Source: Hexactinellida sp. DTS-2022
Lineage: Eukaryota > Porifera > Hexactinellida
Length of the DNA: 64,000 nt
Assembly: GCA_028753945.1 (NCBI GenBank)
Contig: JAPNXP010000007.1
Coordinates: 2,976,001 to 3,040,000 of the forward strand
Direction of reading: 5' to 3'
Positions 1 to 11,917 of the stretch are shown here, piece by piece (the stretch's first letter is position 1; each line of letters starts with the position of its first letter). A model generated the notes under the pieces. It had not been told where the DNA came from and did no database searches. It saw only the letters and a program-made list of their open reading frames with translations. The translations under genes were made by a program, and so were the position numbers.

Positions 1-30
1 ATTTATAGTATTCGAATGTGGCCTGGCGAA

Positions 31-1006
31 CAGTTCAGTAGCGTATCCAATGGGGGAGCAGGGGGAGCAATCGATCCCCCTGACAGAATTCCAAACTGTT
101 CAACCCGGCTTTCATCAAGACAAAGATTTCTGCGCGCCTAGATTTAGTTTGAGCTCGTTCATTTTTAATTTTGTACGCCTAGTTTGCACAATTTGTATTA
201 AGTCTATGGGAGCATCTCTCGATATTGTACGCCTAGACATGATCTTTGTACGCCTAGATTAAAATTCCTCCAAATTACACTCCTTTGGAGCGTTCAATAC
301 GCCTGGATAACAGCCTGTGTCCAACCATCCCGATTTTCCGCAGGTAGTATAGTAGTCGGATTTCATAATGCTGCTATGCGGTATATATATATATTAAATG
401 GTGTAGTAACTTGTCAACTAATTAAGAATAGTTGAATTCAATATATTCAATAATTTAAGTACTTATTGGAATACGCACTTATTTTTATCTGATGGCTTCC
501 TATTTAGTAGTTTAACGATATTCTGATAAACCTGCAACTCATAATATGTTCTGCATAAGATTAAAATTACCCTCAGTAGTCTGTTAAATTTAGGATTAAA
601 TCAAAGAAAAATAAACTTGAATGTCATTTCAAGTCTGTGTAACTTAGTAAATATATCAGAGGAATAACAATAATATATTGCACTCATGGTTTTTAATGGG
701 AAACGAGCTTGAAGATTACGATCGTTTATAAAGCCATTTGACAGAAACCTGCTGCAAATGGGGTTTGATAACCTCCAGATCGCTAAAATTTACGGGTGGA
801 AGGAGGGGCTATCCCAGCTAGTTATCTGGGGCTTCGCCCTCGACTGAACGCTATGTAGTCAAAATTCCTAACGACAACTGTTAAGAGGTTGAGCAGTCGA
901 AATGTTCCTATTTTATACTCATATTCTGTCCATATATGAATAGTCTGCAATTTATTTTTCTGGAGCAAGCTTGGCTCCCCCTGACAATAACCTGGCTACT
1001 CCACTG
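31..1006. mobile_element. Non-autonomous hAT-like element with 8-bp target duplication
   Basis: The 8-bp direct repeat CTGGCGAA lies immediately outside both ends (23-30 and 1007-1014). The left end reads CAGTTCAGTAGC and the reverse complement of the right end reads CAGTGGAGTAGCC, so short imperfect terminal inverted repeats start with CAG. Eight-base duplications with CAG ends are typical of the hAT superfamily. The interior holds no transposase that I recognise. It contains a motif TTTGTACGCCTAG recurring near 170-260 and a G-rich stretch near the left end. Confidence 0.8.
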
Positions 1007-1436
1007 CTGGCGAACATTAAATCATTGAATAAATTATAATTTATAATTTACATTGATAATTATCAATGTATTGTTTAATTTCGAAAATATAAGGTACACC
1101 AAAGCTGGCCATCCGGAAAAGTGGTACGGCGCTCAATGTACCAGCCGTACCGGGTATGCCACCCCTGGGCGGCTATCGGGTGATGTAGCTGCGGATTCCA
1201 CAACAGCTGAAGAACAAGTTAATGATCGAGTAGCACAGCTTCAGGAAACAAAGATCCAGATTTAATTTGGATTTGAGAGTACAAAACACTGGGAGGCCAG
1301 AGAAGTGCACAATTTTCTTAGGAGTATGTGAGCGGTACCTTAAGTATAAATTGATACTATGGTTGATGAGGTCCGACTTCACAGTGGGCAAATGTGAAGT
1401 TTAGGGGATTAAACATTTTGGCAGCGGATATCCTCA

Positions 1437-2950
1437 AATGAAGTATTATTGACGTATAGGTTATTGATAGCTGAAACCCGAATCGCAACTACAAAAATTA
1501 TGTATGTAATTTAAAATACAGTAATTTTGGACGATTAATGGTAATTTTATGATTAATTATATTTTGGTTGTGTAACAATCCTTTATTATTAACCCATTGA
1601 TCAAAATTCTTAATCTTGGGAAAATAATTAAAAGCCTAGTCATATTATATGATAATATGATATTGCTATGATATTAATGTTGAGTAAAACTATCACAGGT
1701 GCAAATACTCTTAGGTTTTGCTCGACCCACACGATAAAATTTATATTTTCTATATTATCCATTGTTATATCAGTTAAAGTCTATACACTATGACTAAACT
1801 AATAACAAATACACTATCAAAATTGATTTCAAACAATATTCGCTCGAGTGATTGAGTGTAGTTCCAAATACGTAATTTTGAAATTCCTATACCTGACTTA
1901 AAATATTTGCGCAATTGAATCAAATAATACACATAAATTTAAGCTCTGATCAAGCTTTATTTATTCAATACATATACTAGTATAAAACCGAAGCCAATTT
2001 CTAAGTTAATTCCAATGCATTCTATATAATTATTAGTCATGAAAGTTGAGACTCAACAATGATTCATGATTATTTTGTACATTTTTGATCCAAATTCTTA
2101 TAACACTCTTCAGATGTATTTGAGACGTTAAAGATTGGCGTATGTTAAGTGGTAATTACTATACAGTTAATAATGCTAGATACTTAAATCATCAAATAGC
2201 TTCAAAGAATTTATGTTTGAATACGCAAGTTGGTACTTCTTTGCTGCTGAAAGTAATTTCTAAAATTCCTACATTTCTATTGTAAGTAATTTAGTTTGTG
2301 TACCATATTTCTTAAAGTGTTTAATATCGCTGGATGAATTTTGCAGGTAATATACATAACATACAGAGCATCCGAATTAAGCAATAAAACCAAATTAATT
2401 CAAAGTAAAATTCTGAAGGTGTGGGCCTAGCTCGTTATTGGTAACATAGTTGTCAATTATGGATAATAGCTAGCGCCTAATTTTCTTCCGAATCGAATAA
2501 ACTTAACTTACTGAAATTTCAAAAGCATGAATGAATTCCTAAGTTTATTTTATGATTGAGAGATTTGACCTTAAAATATCGTTAGCTACATTGTTGTTGA
2601 TTAGAAACAAATATATGTTGGGAACAATATGAGGACGTGATACTAAAATTCTAATTTTAGTTAAAAAAAAACTAAAATTGAAAGATGTTTTTGTAGCTAC
2701 TAGGCAAATGCATTTGATAGGGAATTTTCTCAACTTTAATGTAAAGTGGATTAATTTCTACCCAAAAAAACATCCCAAAAATTACGAAGACAAAATATGG
2801 GAAATAAATACCCATAAATATAAAATTGACATAGAGGGGGAATGATGAAATGTATGCTCACCTGAAACCGAAGGAATCTGGGTTGTAATAATTATTTAAG
2901 TATTAATCTATTATAAAAATTGATTAAAATAAGCTTATGAACAGTGCAGA
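1437..2950. repeat. Repeat R1, copy 1 (left part; right part at 7026-7180)
   Basis: This stretch has no convincing gene. It matches, in reverse complement, 27832-28797. The matching anchors include the CCCCCTCTATGTCAA segment near 2830 (28070 in the other copy) and the CAGCTATCAATA segment near 1470 (28760). A direct-orientation third copy covers about 51120-51640. The match resumes at 7026-7180 after the Ginger element, so R1 was about 1.6 kb and was split by that insertion. Its class is unknown. Confidence 0.7.
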
Positions 2951-3107
2951 TGTTGCAGTGTATATGCACTTTTGGTGTCATGTATGTACACCAGTGCACA
3001 TGCATGTACACCGGTGTATATGCACTTTATGAACTATATGGCTACAAGTTATATACACCAGTGTATACGCACTTTTGTTTATTTTTAACGTCAATGGGTG
3101 CTTATGA
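2951..3107 (+). repeat. Left terminal inverted repeat of Ginger element 1
   Basis: Pairs with 6859-7025. It is built from short alternating blocks such as GTGTATATGCAC and ATGTACACC, which are themselves partly palindromic and may be transposase-binding repeats. ORFs called here on both strands are by-products of the repeat. Confidence 0.85.
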
Positions 3108-3120
3108 TTCAATAATTGAA

Positions 3121-3468
3121 TACCGTATTTCCCCGAATATGCGCCCCGGCGATTATTGTTTTCGTGGGCCAAAATTATGGTGAAATATTTGTGAAAAATC
3201 GAGAATATAATATTTAGGTGGGTTCTAATGGTTTCCCCAACAGTATACCTAAGTTGTCAAAATCAATGGAATTATATTACAGTGATCAACTAATGTGTAT
3301 AAATTTTATTATACCAATGTCATTTTTATTGACCCGGCGCTTATTCGGGGAATATCGCTCAGTCATTCGTCTCATCTGAGTCATAAATTTTATTATACCA
3401 ATGTCATTTTTATTGACCCGGCGCTTATTCGGGGAATATCGCTCAGTCATTCGTCTCATCTGAGTCAT
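3121..3468. mobile_element. Tc1/mariner-type MITE with an 84-bp tandem duplication
   Basis: The left end is TACCGTATTTCCCCGAATA and the right end is the inverse GGCGCTTATTCGGGG. Related ends occur at 9335 and 24868-25127, so this is a MITE family. The right end is duplicated exactly: units 3301-3384 and 3385-3468, each 84 bp and identical by eye. Because 84 is a multiple of three, open frames run through both units on both strands, but they are not genes. The MITE is nested in the Ginger element. Confidence 0.7.
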
Positions 3469-3844
3469 ATTGGTGCAAATATGTTATGTTGTTAAGGAAT
3501 GCATAATGCATTTTATTTGAATTATTTCTAAATTCGACTTATATCAAAAGAAGGAAATGTTATCAAATCGTAGATAATTATACATTAATGTATTACTGAC
3601 AGTAAATCCCTAAAGAAAAAGTTGCCTTTTAAGATCCTTCTTTGAAGGTTCCAATCAATCATTGTTATGCGAAAATGTAATTGATTTGATTGTCATCTAA
3701 TTATGATACCTATGTCTTCTCTATATCTTTAATATCTATATAGTATCGAGTCATTTAGAAATCTCTTATCAAATTCATTATATCATGTTTATTATTATTG
3801 TATTTTGACCTTTTGCCTTGAACCCATCAGTTTTTTCAAAACTA

Positions 3845-3916
3845 CCCTACAAGCTTTTCTCAAAGCTTCCCTACAAGCTTTTCTCAAAGCTACCCTACAA
3901 GCTTTTTTCAGAACTA
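3845..3916 (+). repeat. 24-bp tandem repeat, three copies
   Basis: A unit beginning CCCTACAAGC starts at 3845, 3869 and 3893. The open frame through it encodes an eight-residue repeat, LQAFLKAS/T. It lies just inside the N-terminal open frame of the Ginger gene. Confidence 0.7.
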
Positions 3917-4158
3917 TCGAGCAATTTCATTTCAACTTCGCAGCATGGGCACATCTTGTGTGCAAATACCAAGTAATCCTCTACAAAGTAATGCTGACTT
4001 TTATTATTAATAATACCATACCCTCGTTTTTCTTTATACATGTTACCTCTAAACAATATTTTCCAAACAACAAGAGAATTCGAGTAATATATAAGAGTAA
4101 GCAAATTACCTACATGTCACAACTAATATCGTCGTATACGGCTAATTTATTTATATTT

Positions 4159-4203
4159 ATTCTGAAACTATCAGAAGCTATCGAATCTAACCCTGGCCCC
4201 ACC
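4159..4203 (+). other. 2A-like ribosome-skipping motif
   Basis: The open frame reads ILKLSEAIESNPGP followed by T. The 2A consensus is G-D-V/I-E-x-N-P-G-P; here the core I-E-S-N-P-G-P is kept but the G-D pair is E-A. Such motifs with a leucine-rich leader occur at the N terminus of many invertebrate transposon proteins. Its activity with E-A in place of G-D is uncertain. Confidence 0.6.
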
Positions 4204-6858
4204 CAATATGACGATTTTTGTGAGAAATTAAATTCTCTGATCAGCTCTAAGGATTCGACAAGTCAAATTACACAAAAAATGAAATTTCTCTAAAGATAAA
4301 TTCTTTGCTCGGCGCAAAACCTGAAAAGATAAATGAGATTGAAAAGTGGGCGAACATACAGAAGAACTACAAATTTGTTTCTTACCAAGGTACTCACATC
4401 CTCTACAAGAAAGAGAAAGGAAACATGCAAGCAAAGCGAGTAATTGCAATAGAGGAGATATTTGCAACCTTAAATAAAATACATGAAGGTGAAGGTAAGC
4501 ACTTTGGTAGAACAAAATTATACCAAAATGTTACTCAATTATATCATGGTATAACTGAAGAAATATGTGGAATGTATGTAAGTACCTGCAAGACATGCCA
4601 TCTGAAGAAAGGAAGAAAATCGCTCAAGACTATTGTCACCAAACCGATAAAGTCTCAAAGCTATCTCTCAAGAGGCCAAGTGGATCTTATTGGCCTAAGT
4701 GATATGAATTTAGCTGAAAATATGTCACCGGATCATGTTACACCTTTTAAGTATCTGTTGGTCTACATTGATCACTTTCCAAGAAACTAAGTTTAACTCC
4801 ATTAACGCGAAAAAGTGCAATTGAAGTATGTGAGGCCTTGTTAGATATTTTCTGTGAGCAGGGGCCACCTCACATACTGCATTCTGATAACGGAGGCGAA
4901 TTCAGTAATCAATTACTCTTCTCTACATTAGAATACAAGTTGCCTACAACTCAAATAATACATGGTAAACCTCGTCATCCAGAAAGCCAAGGAGCTGTTG
5001 AGAGAGTAAACCGCGAAGTCAAAGATGCCTTATTCACTATGATGTTGGATAACAATGATCAGTGCTGGGTAAAATATCTCAGATGGGTTAAATTAAACTA
5101 CAACACAAGTTATCATACTACAATAAAGATGACGCCCTATCAGGCTGTTTTTGGAAGGGAACCCTCTTTTGGATTACATCACTTCTCTATACCTAGTGAA
5201 TTTGTGGGTAATCTGCACGCTGAGGAAGAACTTTTTATCTTCATATCAGAGGTAAATATTTTATAACTTCCACAAGTGGTAATGCTATAATAAATTATTG
5301 ATTTCTAAGTTAAAATACTAACTACCGGGCAATTTCCTTTCATTTTCAACATGCAGAATGTTCTTTAGGTAAACAATACATCAGTGATGACAAATGATCA
5401 GCCGAATGACTCGGAAATCTCGATTTCCCAATCAACTGCACTCCAAGGCTTCTCTCCACTTTCCAAATTTTCACCAGTATCGCTGGTAGACGAATACGAA
5501 AGTCAAATATCACTACCACCACCGCCAGGCACAATTATATTAGAAAAAGATCAGATAATGCTGCTAGGGATTATTTTGATGATTATTTTGATGATTATTT
5601 CTCTTTAAATACTGGTGAACAGTCAGATAATTGGGACGTTTGTCATATCAACCTGATATACGGGATGAACTTTAACCACTTCTTCTCCGAACTCTTTCGA
5701 GAATATCATTCGCACTACTGGTTCAACATCAACGTTTGATAGCGATTGTTTAATGTGTGGTAGGAGACGAGCAAAGCACATTCTTGTCCTGGCTGTTCCA
5801 AATATTTACACATTATTTGTGGACGAGCAGACGCAGAAAACGAAGAAGGATTTGGATCAATGGTTTGGTGTCCTAGTTGTGATGTTAGAGAACAAAATAA
5901 AAATCGAAATTGCCTTAGATTATACATCAAACGCAACCAAGAATGCCTCCACAACAGAATGCCAAGCAGTAGCAGCAACAAAAGATCTAAATCTAGTGTA
6001 GAGGTTGGAGAATCTGTATTCATTCCCATTACACGTCCGGACACAATGAGTTCAATTGGACCGAGGAATATAACTGGGTGTATAACAGGCAGAGAAGATG
6101 ACATGTATACAATTTGGACTACTGAAGTTATTCTCGCAAGCTGCTATACCCGAAATCAATTTGATATTTGCACTTCGCAGCTTCTATCTGTTAAAGATAT
6201 TCCTTCAAGGGTAATTTCTCAAACTGAGGCAATGCGCAAAGCGTCACTTGGCATTGAATCGGGATCTTCATGCCGCTGCAAATTTCTGCAAGACCAATCG
6301 ATGCCCATGCAGGAAGGGAGGCCGAAATTGTAATAGTAGATGTCATAAGGGCAAGGCTTGTTGTAACTATTCAACCACTAAAACTAGTTTGCTAATTCAT
6401 AGCTAAGGATAATTCTTTTCTAATCTAGTTTTTCAGAGTAATAATAATAGTTATAATACCTAATTTCATGCTACTACTTGTATCAAACAACAAAATGAGT
6501 TGGATCAGAAAACCTCATAAATAATTCACATAATATGTATTAGTTATTTTGTTTATCACTCCTGCTGATGATTGTTTTGCTGGCTTAGGTATGTTAATAA
6601 TTGTAAGCCATTGATGACAATCTCATTGTTAGAAGCTAAGTGGAAATTCTATTACTTGTACAACAGGCAGGTTATTTATTATGACACACAAGCGACCAAA
6701 AATTATGTTCATAATAGAGAGACATCATAAAAAACTAACTCATGCAAACCCTATGTAAGTTGTTAATTAGAACCATAGGGCTTGTTCATAATTTCTCATA
6801 GTAGAGGGGGAAAATACAACAATAAGGAGAGTTGACTGTAATATCAAATAAAGAAATT

Positions 6859-7025
6859 CATAAGCACCCATTGACGTTAAAAATAAACAAAAGTGCGTAT
6901 ACACTGGTGTATATACACTTGTAGCCAATATAGCTCATAAAGTGCATATACACCCGTGAACATGCATGTACACCAACTTATCAGTGTACATTCATGTACA
7001 CCAAAAGTGCATATACACTGCAACA
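6859..7025 (-). repeat. Right terminal inverted repeat of Ginger element 1
   Basis: Reverse complement of 2951-3107, about ten bases longer because of an extra TGTACA-type block. The outer end reads CACTGCAACA. Confidence 0.85.
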
Positions 7026-7202
7026 CATATACGCATTCTGCTTTTATATTGTTACAATTATTTTAAATCTAATTGCATAATAGAAACTCTTGCAATCGCT
7101 TAAAATTCGTTTAAGATAACTACTACTCAAATTGAAATATTTGAACTACCAATTGGAATGTGCTAAAAATAATTAGGCCATGTAAATATCCAAAGATTAC
7201 AG

Positions 7203-7972
7203 CTGTGCCGACAGCATGTTCCATGGAGGCACTATCTTTTGGTGGCTACTTGCTAGTTTATTACTAGTGCCTCCAAACGAGAAATGCTGTCGGCAATACT
7301 GCAATTTTGGATTTTTTCGCCATGTCACCATCACTTCGAGGTGTTATGACCCATTTGTCAAGTGGTCAAGAGCTCAAGAACGATTGATAAATTGATAGTT
7401 TGTTTCTGCCTTAACCATCATTTGAGATAATTAAAGTTTGCTAAATATGCATAAATTCCATTAATCTAAAAAAATTTAAATTTTCAATAATATCCACAGT
7501 GATTTTAGTCAAGTCAAACAAATTCCTTGTTTAATTTAATTTGATTTATCCATTGTATAGTAATACAACCAGAGGGTCTGGATTGATTAAGCATCTACTG
7601 ATTTGGAAAAATTCTCAAATTCATTCCAAAGTCCGTAAATAACGGATTTTAAAGTATTTGTAATTATTCTCAAATCTATCAAAAATTCTTTATAGCCATA
7701 TGGCATTATGGATTTTGGATTGATAATATACTTTGTACCTTCTAAATTTAAATAAATATACATATAATGCTTACTATAAGGACTTCTAAACAAACCATTT
7801 GGATCTAGATATCTGTATGTACCCTATATGCAAACCCAAAGAATTTGGCAGTCCTATGGATTTTGGAAATTCGAATCCGTATGGATGTATATTAATTTGA
7901 AAATCAGCTATGGACAGAGGCAGTAAGATTAGAACTGGGCCACTATACTATAGTATTGTCGGCACAGCAATA
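7203..7972. mobile_element. Non-autonomous element with CTGTGCCGACA ends
   Basis: The left end CTGTGCCGACAG (about 7205) and the right end TTGTCGGCACAG (about 7970) are inverted. A second internal inverted pair lies at 7206-7297 (TGCCGACAGCAT against ATGCTGTCGGCA, with GGAGGCAC against GTGCCTCC), so the left end can fold into a hairpin. A similar right end sits near 12565 and a left end near 13535. I see no target duplication and cannot assign the superfamily. The minus-strand ORF at 7587-7793 is not convincing. Confidence 0.5.
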
Positions 7973-8289
7973 ATTAAATGTTTATCATTGGCTTTTTCGA
8001 GAAATACAGACTGCGGATTGGTTTTTAATTTATTTTTTATTTCCATTAATCATCTGAATTGAAGGAAGAGGTTTTCTCAATTTTTCTTCCCGCTTCAGCG
8101 CATACTATCAATTTAAAAGTGTTCGTTTTAATAATTGACCAATCGATGAAGAAATGTCAACAAAAATACAGATTCGAGGGAAAAACTAATGAAGAGTATA
8201 CAGAGACACTGAAAAATTCGTCACTATGTGCTTAGTGTAAAAAGTGTGGTAAACATTTGAACACCCCCTAGTTACCTAGCAACATTTTT

Positions 8290-8993
8290 TGTGACATCCA
8301 CCAACTTTCTGACCGAATCCCTGCGAAGGAAAAATTTATAGATTTTGAGGCGGTATTTGGGAGCCAGACTAGTGAGGAGTATCGACCATCTCTTACTCCG
8401 GTTGTAGAACAACATGGGATGCCATTCCACCCTCTATACAAGTACGCAAGAAGTGTTAAAATTACCATTCAATGCGGAGAATGTTCTAAGAATGTTCTTA
8501 TTTATTCCAAACTCGCGTTTAAAAATGCACAGCATAAGGAATTATAAAATAATACAGTAAACTTTAGAAAGTGAACACCCTGGGGACCAGCCAAAACGTT
8601 CACTTTTGTGAGGTGTTCACTTTTCATGATTTATCATAACGTGTGTCTAAAGCAATGGGAAAATTTGGGCCCGAGAAAATGTGTTCATATTTTGGAGTTG
8701 TTCATTTCTTGGAGGTGTTCACCTTTGGAGGATTTACTGTATTGAATGTATTGAATACATTGAATACACTTGTGGGAGTATTTTCTCACATATTGAATCA
8801 GAGTGTGATTCTGTATTCGGTTTTCGTGAATGGAATCTCACTTGTAATTTACCTATCGAAAAATCATATTAGTCAGGTGGAAACACCACAATTTGTTATT
8901 ATTGTGGAGATCAGGACGAACGGGTTCAGGTGGAACATCAATATTAACCAGTTTGTGTGTCCTGTTTGGACATGGGAGAATTTTTTTAAAATT
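8290..8993 (+). pseudogene. Cys-rich zinc-binding protein remnant, split by a MITE
   Basis: Before the MITE the plus frame reads a protein-like stretch (FEAVFGSQTSEEYRPSL, then QCGECSK and a LIYSKLAF segment). After the MITE it resumes with EYTCGSIFSHIE, CNLPIEKSY, ICYYCGDQDERV and PVCVSCLDMG. The paired CxxC knuckles and spacing look like a family of Cys-rich proteins found next to transposases in invertebrate genomes, which I remember only as hypothetical proteins. Two further in-frame stops (after EKSY and after VEHQY) show it is dead. No start codon could be fixed. Confidence 0.6.
8552..8741. mobile_element. TA-flanked MITE inserted in the Cys-rich pseudogene
   Basis: The ends are TACAGTAAACTTT and, inverted, AAAGGTGAAC/GATTTACTGTA, with GTGAACACC and GGTGTTCAC repeated inside. 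TA at both ends fits the Tc1/mariner superfamily. Removing it brings the two halves of the Cys-rich frame next to each other. Confidence 0.8.
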
Positions 8994-10267
8994 AAATCAT
9001 AATAGATAGATTGAGTGAATTATATAAGATAATTCTAATAGAATCGTGACAAATATATTCTTATTTTTAATGTTGATTGTATAACTTGTGGACAGGTGGG
9101 GCGCCAGGGCGTGCATGGGTTCAGCTGTCCTCCTTAGTTTAAATTCTGACCCACCGCAGTGGTTCAGGATTTAAAATCATATCTGATAACTTAGCCCAGG
9201 CTAACCCTGGAATCATGCCAAGAATTCCCTGGAATTGACTCATTCTCTTGGAGACATTTCTAGATGCTCGAATGTCTGAAAATTTAGTTCGCTCGCTACG
9301 ATCTCTAGATTTTAATCGAAAACCAACATATTAATACCGTATATCTCGAATACTACCCCCCCCCCATCCTTGAATAATTTCCCCCCACCCAAACACAGTG
9401 GTCAAATTTGGAGACAAATTGTGAAAATTATGGTGGTTAAAATTAAGTTATTTACTTCCTTTGGATTCAGTCTTGTCAAAAACCTAGATAGACCTTTCAA
9501 TAGTGGAGAATCATTGGGGATACATTCCAATTTCACCTACCTGAAGTTATAGATATGATATCAACTTGCTGGTTCAAATTTAAGGTGGTAAAAATACCAT
9601 TTCTCTTTAATCACTAGCATACCTTATTTAAATAGTAACAACAGACATGTTTCGAAAGTATTTTAAAATTGTACAGATTCATCAACTAATTATACCAAAT
9701 TTACTCTTTTCCACATTTCCCTTCGTTTGAATTAATTTGTATTGTTAGATAATCAAAAGTAATAAATATACAATTGAGGGCAATTGAGAAATTTATTATC
9801 AACATGAGTCATTAGTCTTTCATTTACCATAATAATTAAAACCATAATTAGATTCGCAGACACCCGCATACATTATTATTTTATGATAAAGTCCTACAAA
9901 ATATACTAAATTTCGAATTTTGGTCTACTGTTAAAAATACAATAAATATTCGCGAACTTAACTATCACTTCACGAATGCACACAAATTGGGCAGATTAAT
10001 GTCATTGGTACCCAATCCTTCAAGCAATTTGCAGAAGAACATCAGAAAGAGATATGGCATTCTCTTATTTCCAGAACGACAAGCAACCCAATCCCCTCCC
10101 AAAGCTGAGTATGATTCCGAAATGCTAGACGTGCTTTCTTCCGGAAAATATCATAAACAAAACATCTATACCCTTCGTTGTTTGGTGGGATGGCTCATAT
10201 AGCGAACTCTAGGTATTTTATGTTTTTTTCAGGTTTTTTTAACTTTTATGTTCCATTTATCTAACTA
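8994..10267. other. Gene-free stretch with one MITE end
   Basis: I see no coding region that I trust. At 9335 there is a lone MITE end (TACCGTATATCTCGAATA) of the same family as 3121 and 24868, followed by a run of ten C at about 9356. The ORFs at 9370 and 9987 have no recognisable content. Confidence 0.5.
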
Positions 10268-11142
10268 CAGTATTTCTCACTGTTTTATCCGATTGGGGCA
10301 TTCAATTATCCGATCATTTGATTGTCGTGAGAATCAGTTGGGCCACCTGTTATTCAAATCTAGCTTAGTTTAGTAAGATAAATCCTTATTTATATGTCTA
10401 TACATAGTGGAGTTTTTAAATACGTTCATTCTAATAAACATGTATGGCTTCAAATTCTACTTCTGTTTCTCGCGTTGGGAAAAAAATCCGAGCTGATATT
10501 CGGGCACGCCTATTAGATGCGCATGAAGCTGGATTCACATTCATTTTAGAATGATTATAGGCGGAGCAAAGCATGCGGATTTTGATGGTTCATCTCCGAA
10601 TTATTCCAGCTGAATTTTGGCGCGGCTTTAGAAACTTTGGAAGGAATAACAAAACAATTTATAATATTGGATAACGCACCATGTCATCGGGGAGTAGAAA
10701 ATCGGTTAGCAGGATGCATTCCTACTAATACAGAATTAATTCACCTTCCGCCTTACAGCTGCGAATTGAATCCAATTGAGTTTTGTTCAACACAATCAAA
10801 GCTTCATAAAGCGAAAGCTTAGTGTCCTGTTACACCAAAGGACAGACTTTATTCGGAGCAAGGAAGCAATTTTTAGTTAATTGTTTCCCACAAGCATTGT
10901 CTCAAATAACAGCAACAACGTCCTTAAATTCATTTTTATCACGTGTTAACTGTGACTGCCAGAAAAGCAATAATAATAATATATTATAAAGTGTCTCATA
11001 TTGTATTAAAGTGTATCCAATAGTATACACATTTAAATTATAAATAATCCCACTGATTCCCAAGCCAATCAAATAACCGAATGATTGAATGCCCGAATCG
11101 GTAATTGAATGTCCCAATCGGATAAAATAGTGAGAAATACAG
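10268..11142 (+). mobile_element. Tc1/IS630-like transposon, internally deleted
   Basis: The terminal repeats share GTATTTCTCACT followed by TTTTATCCGATTGGG at both ends, inverted (10268-10342 and about 11046-11142). A TA precedes the left end. The right outer end is mutated (AATACAG then TC). The right repeat carries an extra block of about 18 bp. The transposase remnant is on the plus strand inside. Confidence 0.8.
10444..10822 (+). pseudogene. Tc1/IS630-like DDE transposase remnant
   Basis: An ATG at 10444 opens a helix-turn-helix-like N terminus (VGKKIRADIRARLLDAHEAG) that ends after about 36 residues. After a deletion, the C-terminal catalytic part reads FIILDNAPCHRG and later HLPPYSCELNPIE, holding the second Asp and the final Glu about 35 residues apart. 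The first catalytic Asp and everything around it are missing, so the protein is inactive. These motifs are diagnostic of the IS630/Tc1 group. Confidence 0.85.
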
Positions 11143-11329
11143 TCAGGTCTAATATCTTCACGTAGAAGCGGCATCCAAATTATGACAACAAATGTGCAGA
11201 GGAAACGTCCCCACTTAGGAAAATGCAGCCCAAATATCTTATGTTGCAATAATTATGGGACAAACTGCTTGTTCAGTACATATATATTTATTATAATGTT
11301 TACTTTAGGAACTTCACTTCGTCCCAGCT

Positions 11330-11917
11330 CTACCTAATAATTTTCAAATTCACCACGATGGAGGACTGCATTTGATTGTATCTAGGAGCGACACCAACAA
11401 AACAGTCCATCTATACGATTCAATGTATTATGGATCATTAGGCAACCAAGTTAAAGTGCAGCTCAAAATCTTTGTATCGCGCAGAGCCTACCCGAGACCT
11501 AGATGTTGTTATAGAGATAGTCCAACAACCAAAACAGGGTGGATCGGATTGTGGGTTATTCGCAGCTGCTGTTTGTGTCACCCTTTCCCTTTGCAAGATC
11601 CTACTAAAATTAAATGGCGCCAAAACAGAATGCGAAATCACCTGAAGCAGTGTTTCGAAGCAAGGCACTTGACAGAATTTTCCCACACTCTACTAGTCAA
11701 AACCGTATCAAAAAGGAAAACAACAACCATTTTCACCATTCCTCTACCTCTAGTATGCGTTTGCAGGCTACCTGTAGATACCTTCAACTATAATGTGAAA
11801 AGTTTTCGTTGTCACAAAATATATCACGAATCATGTGTAGGGCTTAAAGAAAATCGAGAGGAATTACCAAGTTACGTTGTTCAGAGTGTCGCACTTAAAC
11901 AATTAGGGATAACTTAG
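11330..11917 (+). pseudogene. Ulp1-like (C48) cysteine protease with PHD-like tail, frameshifted
   Basis: The segment reads QIHHDGGLHLIVSRSD (catalytic His), VHLYDSMYYGSL (catalytic Asp), then in another frame QPKQGGSDCGLFAAAV, the Gln and nucleophilic Cys of Ulp1/SENP proteases. The first frame resumes with NRMRNHLKQCFEARHL and then a PHD-like CVCRLP...FRCHKIYHESC. At least two one-base shifts (near 11500 and 11600) disable it. Ulp1 domains followed by a PHD finger occur in invertebrate transposon proteins, including some Ginger-type elements as I recall. It is a 3' fragment; no upstream partner is visible. Confidence 0.75.

Larger units (their letters stand above)
3805..6406 (+). pseudogene. 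Ginger transposase (gypsy-like integrase), frameshifted
   Basis: This would be the DDE integrase that moves the element. Reading in order: an N-terminal part with a 2A-like motif (3805-4293); an HHCC zinc segment with two His then CKTCHLKK (about 4480-4610); the first acidic residue in GQVDLIGL (about 4677); the second in HSDNGGEF (about 4884); and the Glu in GAVERVNRE (about 4993). Then come a chromodomain-like region (GESVFIPITRPD, about 6010) and a Cys-rich tail (NCNSRCHKGKACC). The reading frame breaks near 4280, 4775, 5270-5700 and 6280, so no single product can be made. The gap 5270-5700 may contain an intron or a deletion. The tail is typical of Ginger/KRBA2-like proteins. The family is clear; the true start is not. 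Confidence 0.85.
2951..7025 (+). mobile_element. Ginger-type DNA transposon, about 4.1 kb
   Basis: Inverted repeats of about 160 bp bound this stretch and both start TGTTGCAGTG. Inside is a degenerate gypsy-like integrase gene. Gypsy-like integrase plus terminal inverted repeats, rather than LTRs, defines Ginger transposons. The flanking tetranucleotides CAGA (2947-2950) and CATA (7026-7029) differ at one base and fit the 4-bp duplication of Ginger. The R1 copy at 27.8-28.8 kb runs across this point without the element, which confirms the insertion independently. A MITE is nested at 3121-3468. Confidence 0.85.

Noticed and set aside
2944..3183. Overlapping ORFs on both strands with Cys-Thr-Tyr repeats
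   Set aside because: They arise from the repetitive left terminal inverted repeat of Ginger element 1.
3286..3495. ORFs with a 28-residue repeat on both strands
   Set aside because: They come from an exact 84-bp DNA duplication in a MITE; being open on both strands argues against coding.
2951..7025. An LTR retrotransposon because of the gypsy-like integrase
   Set aside because: The ends are inverted, not direct, and there is no reverse transcriptase, protease or primer site.
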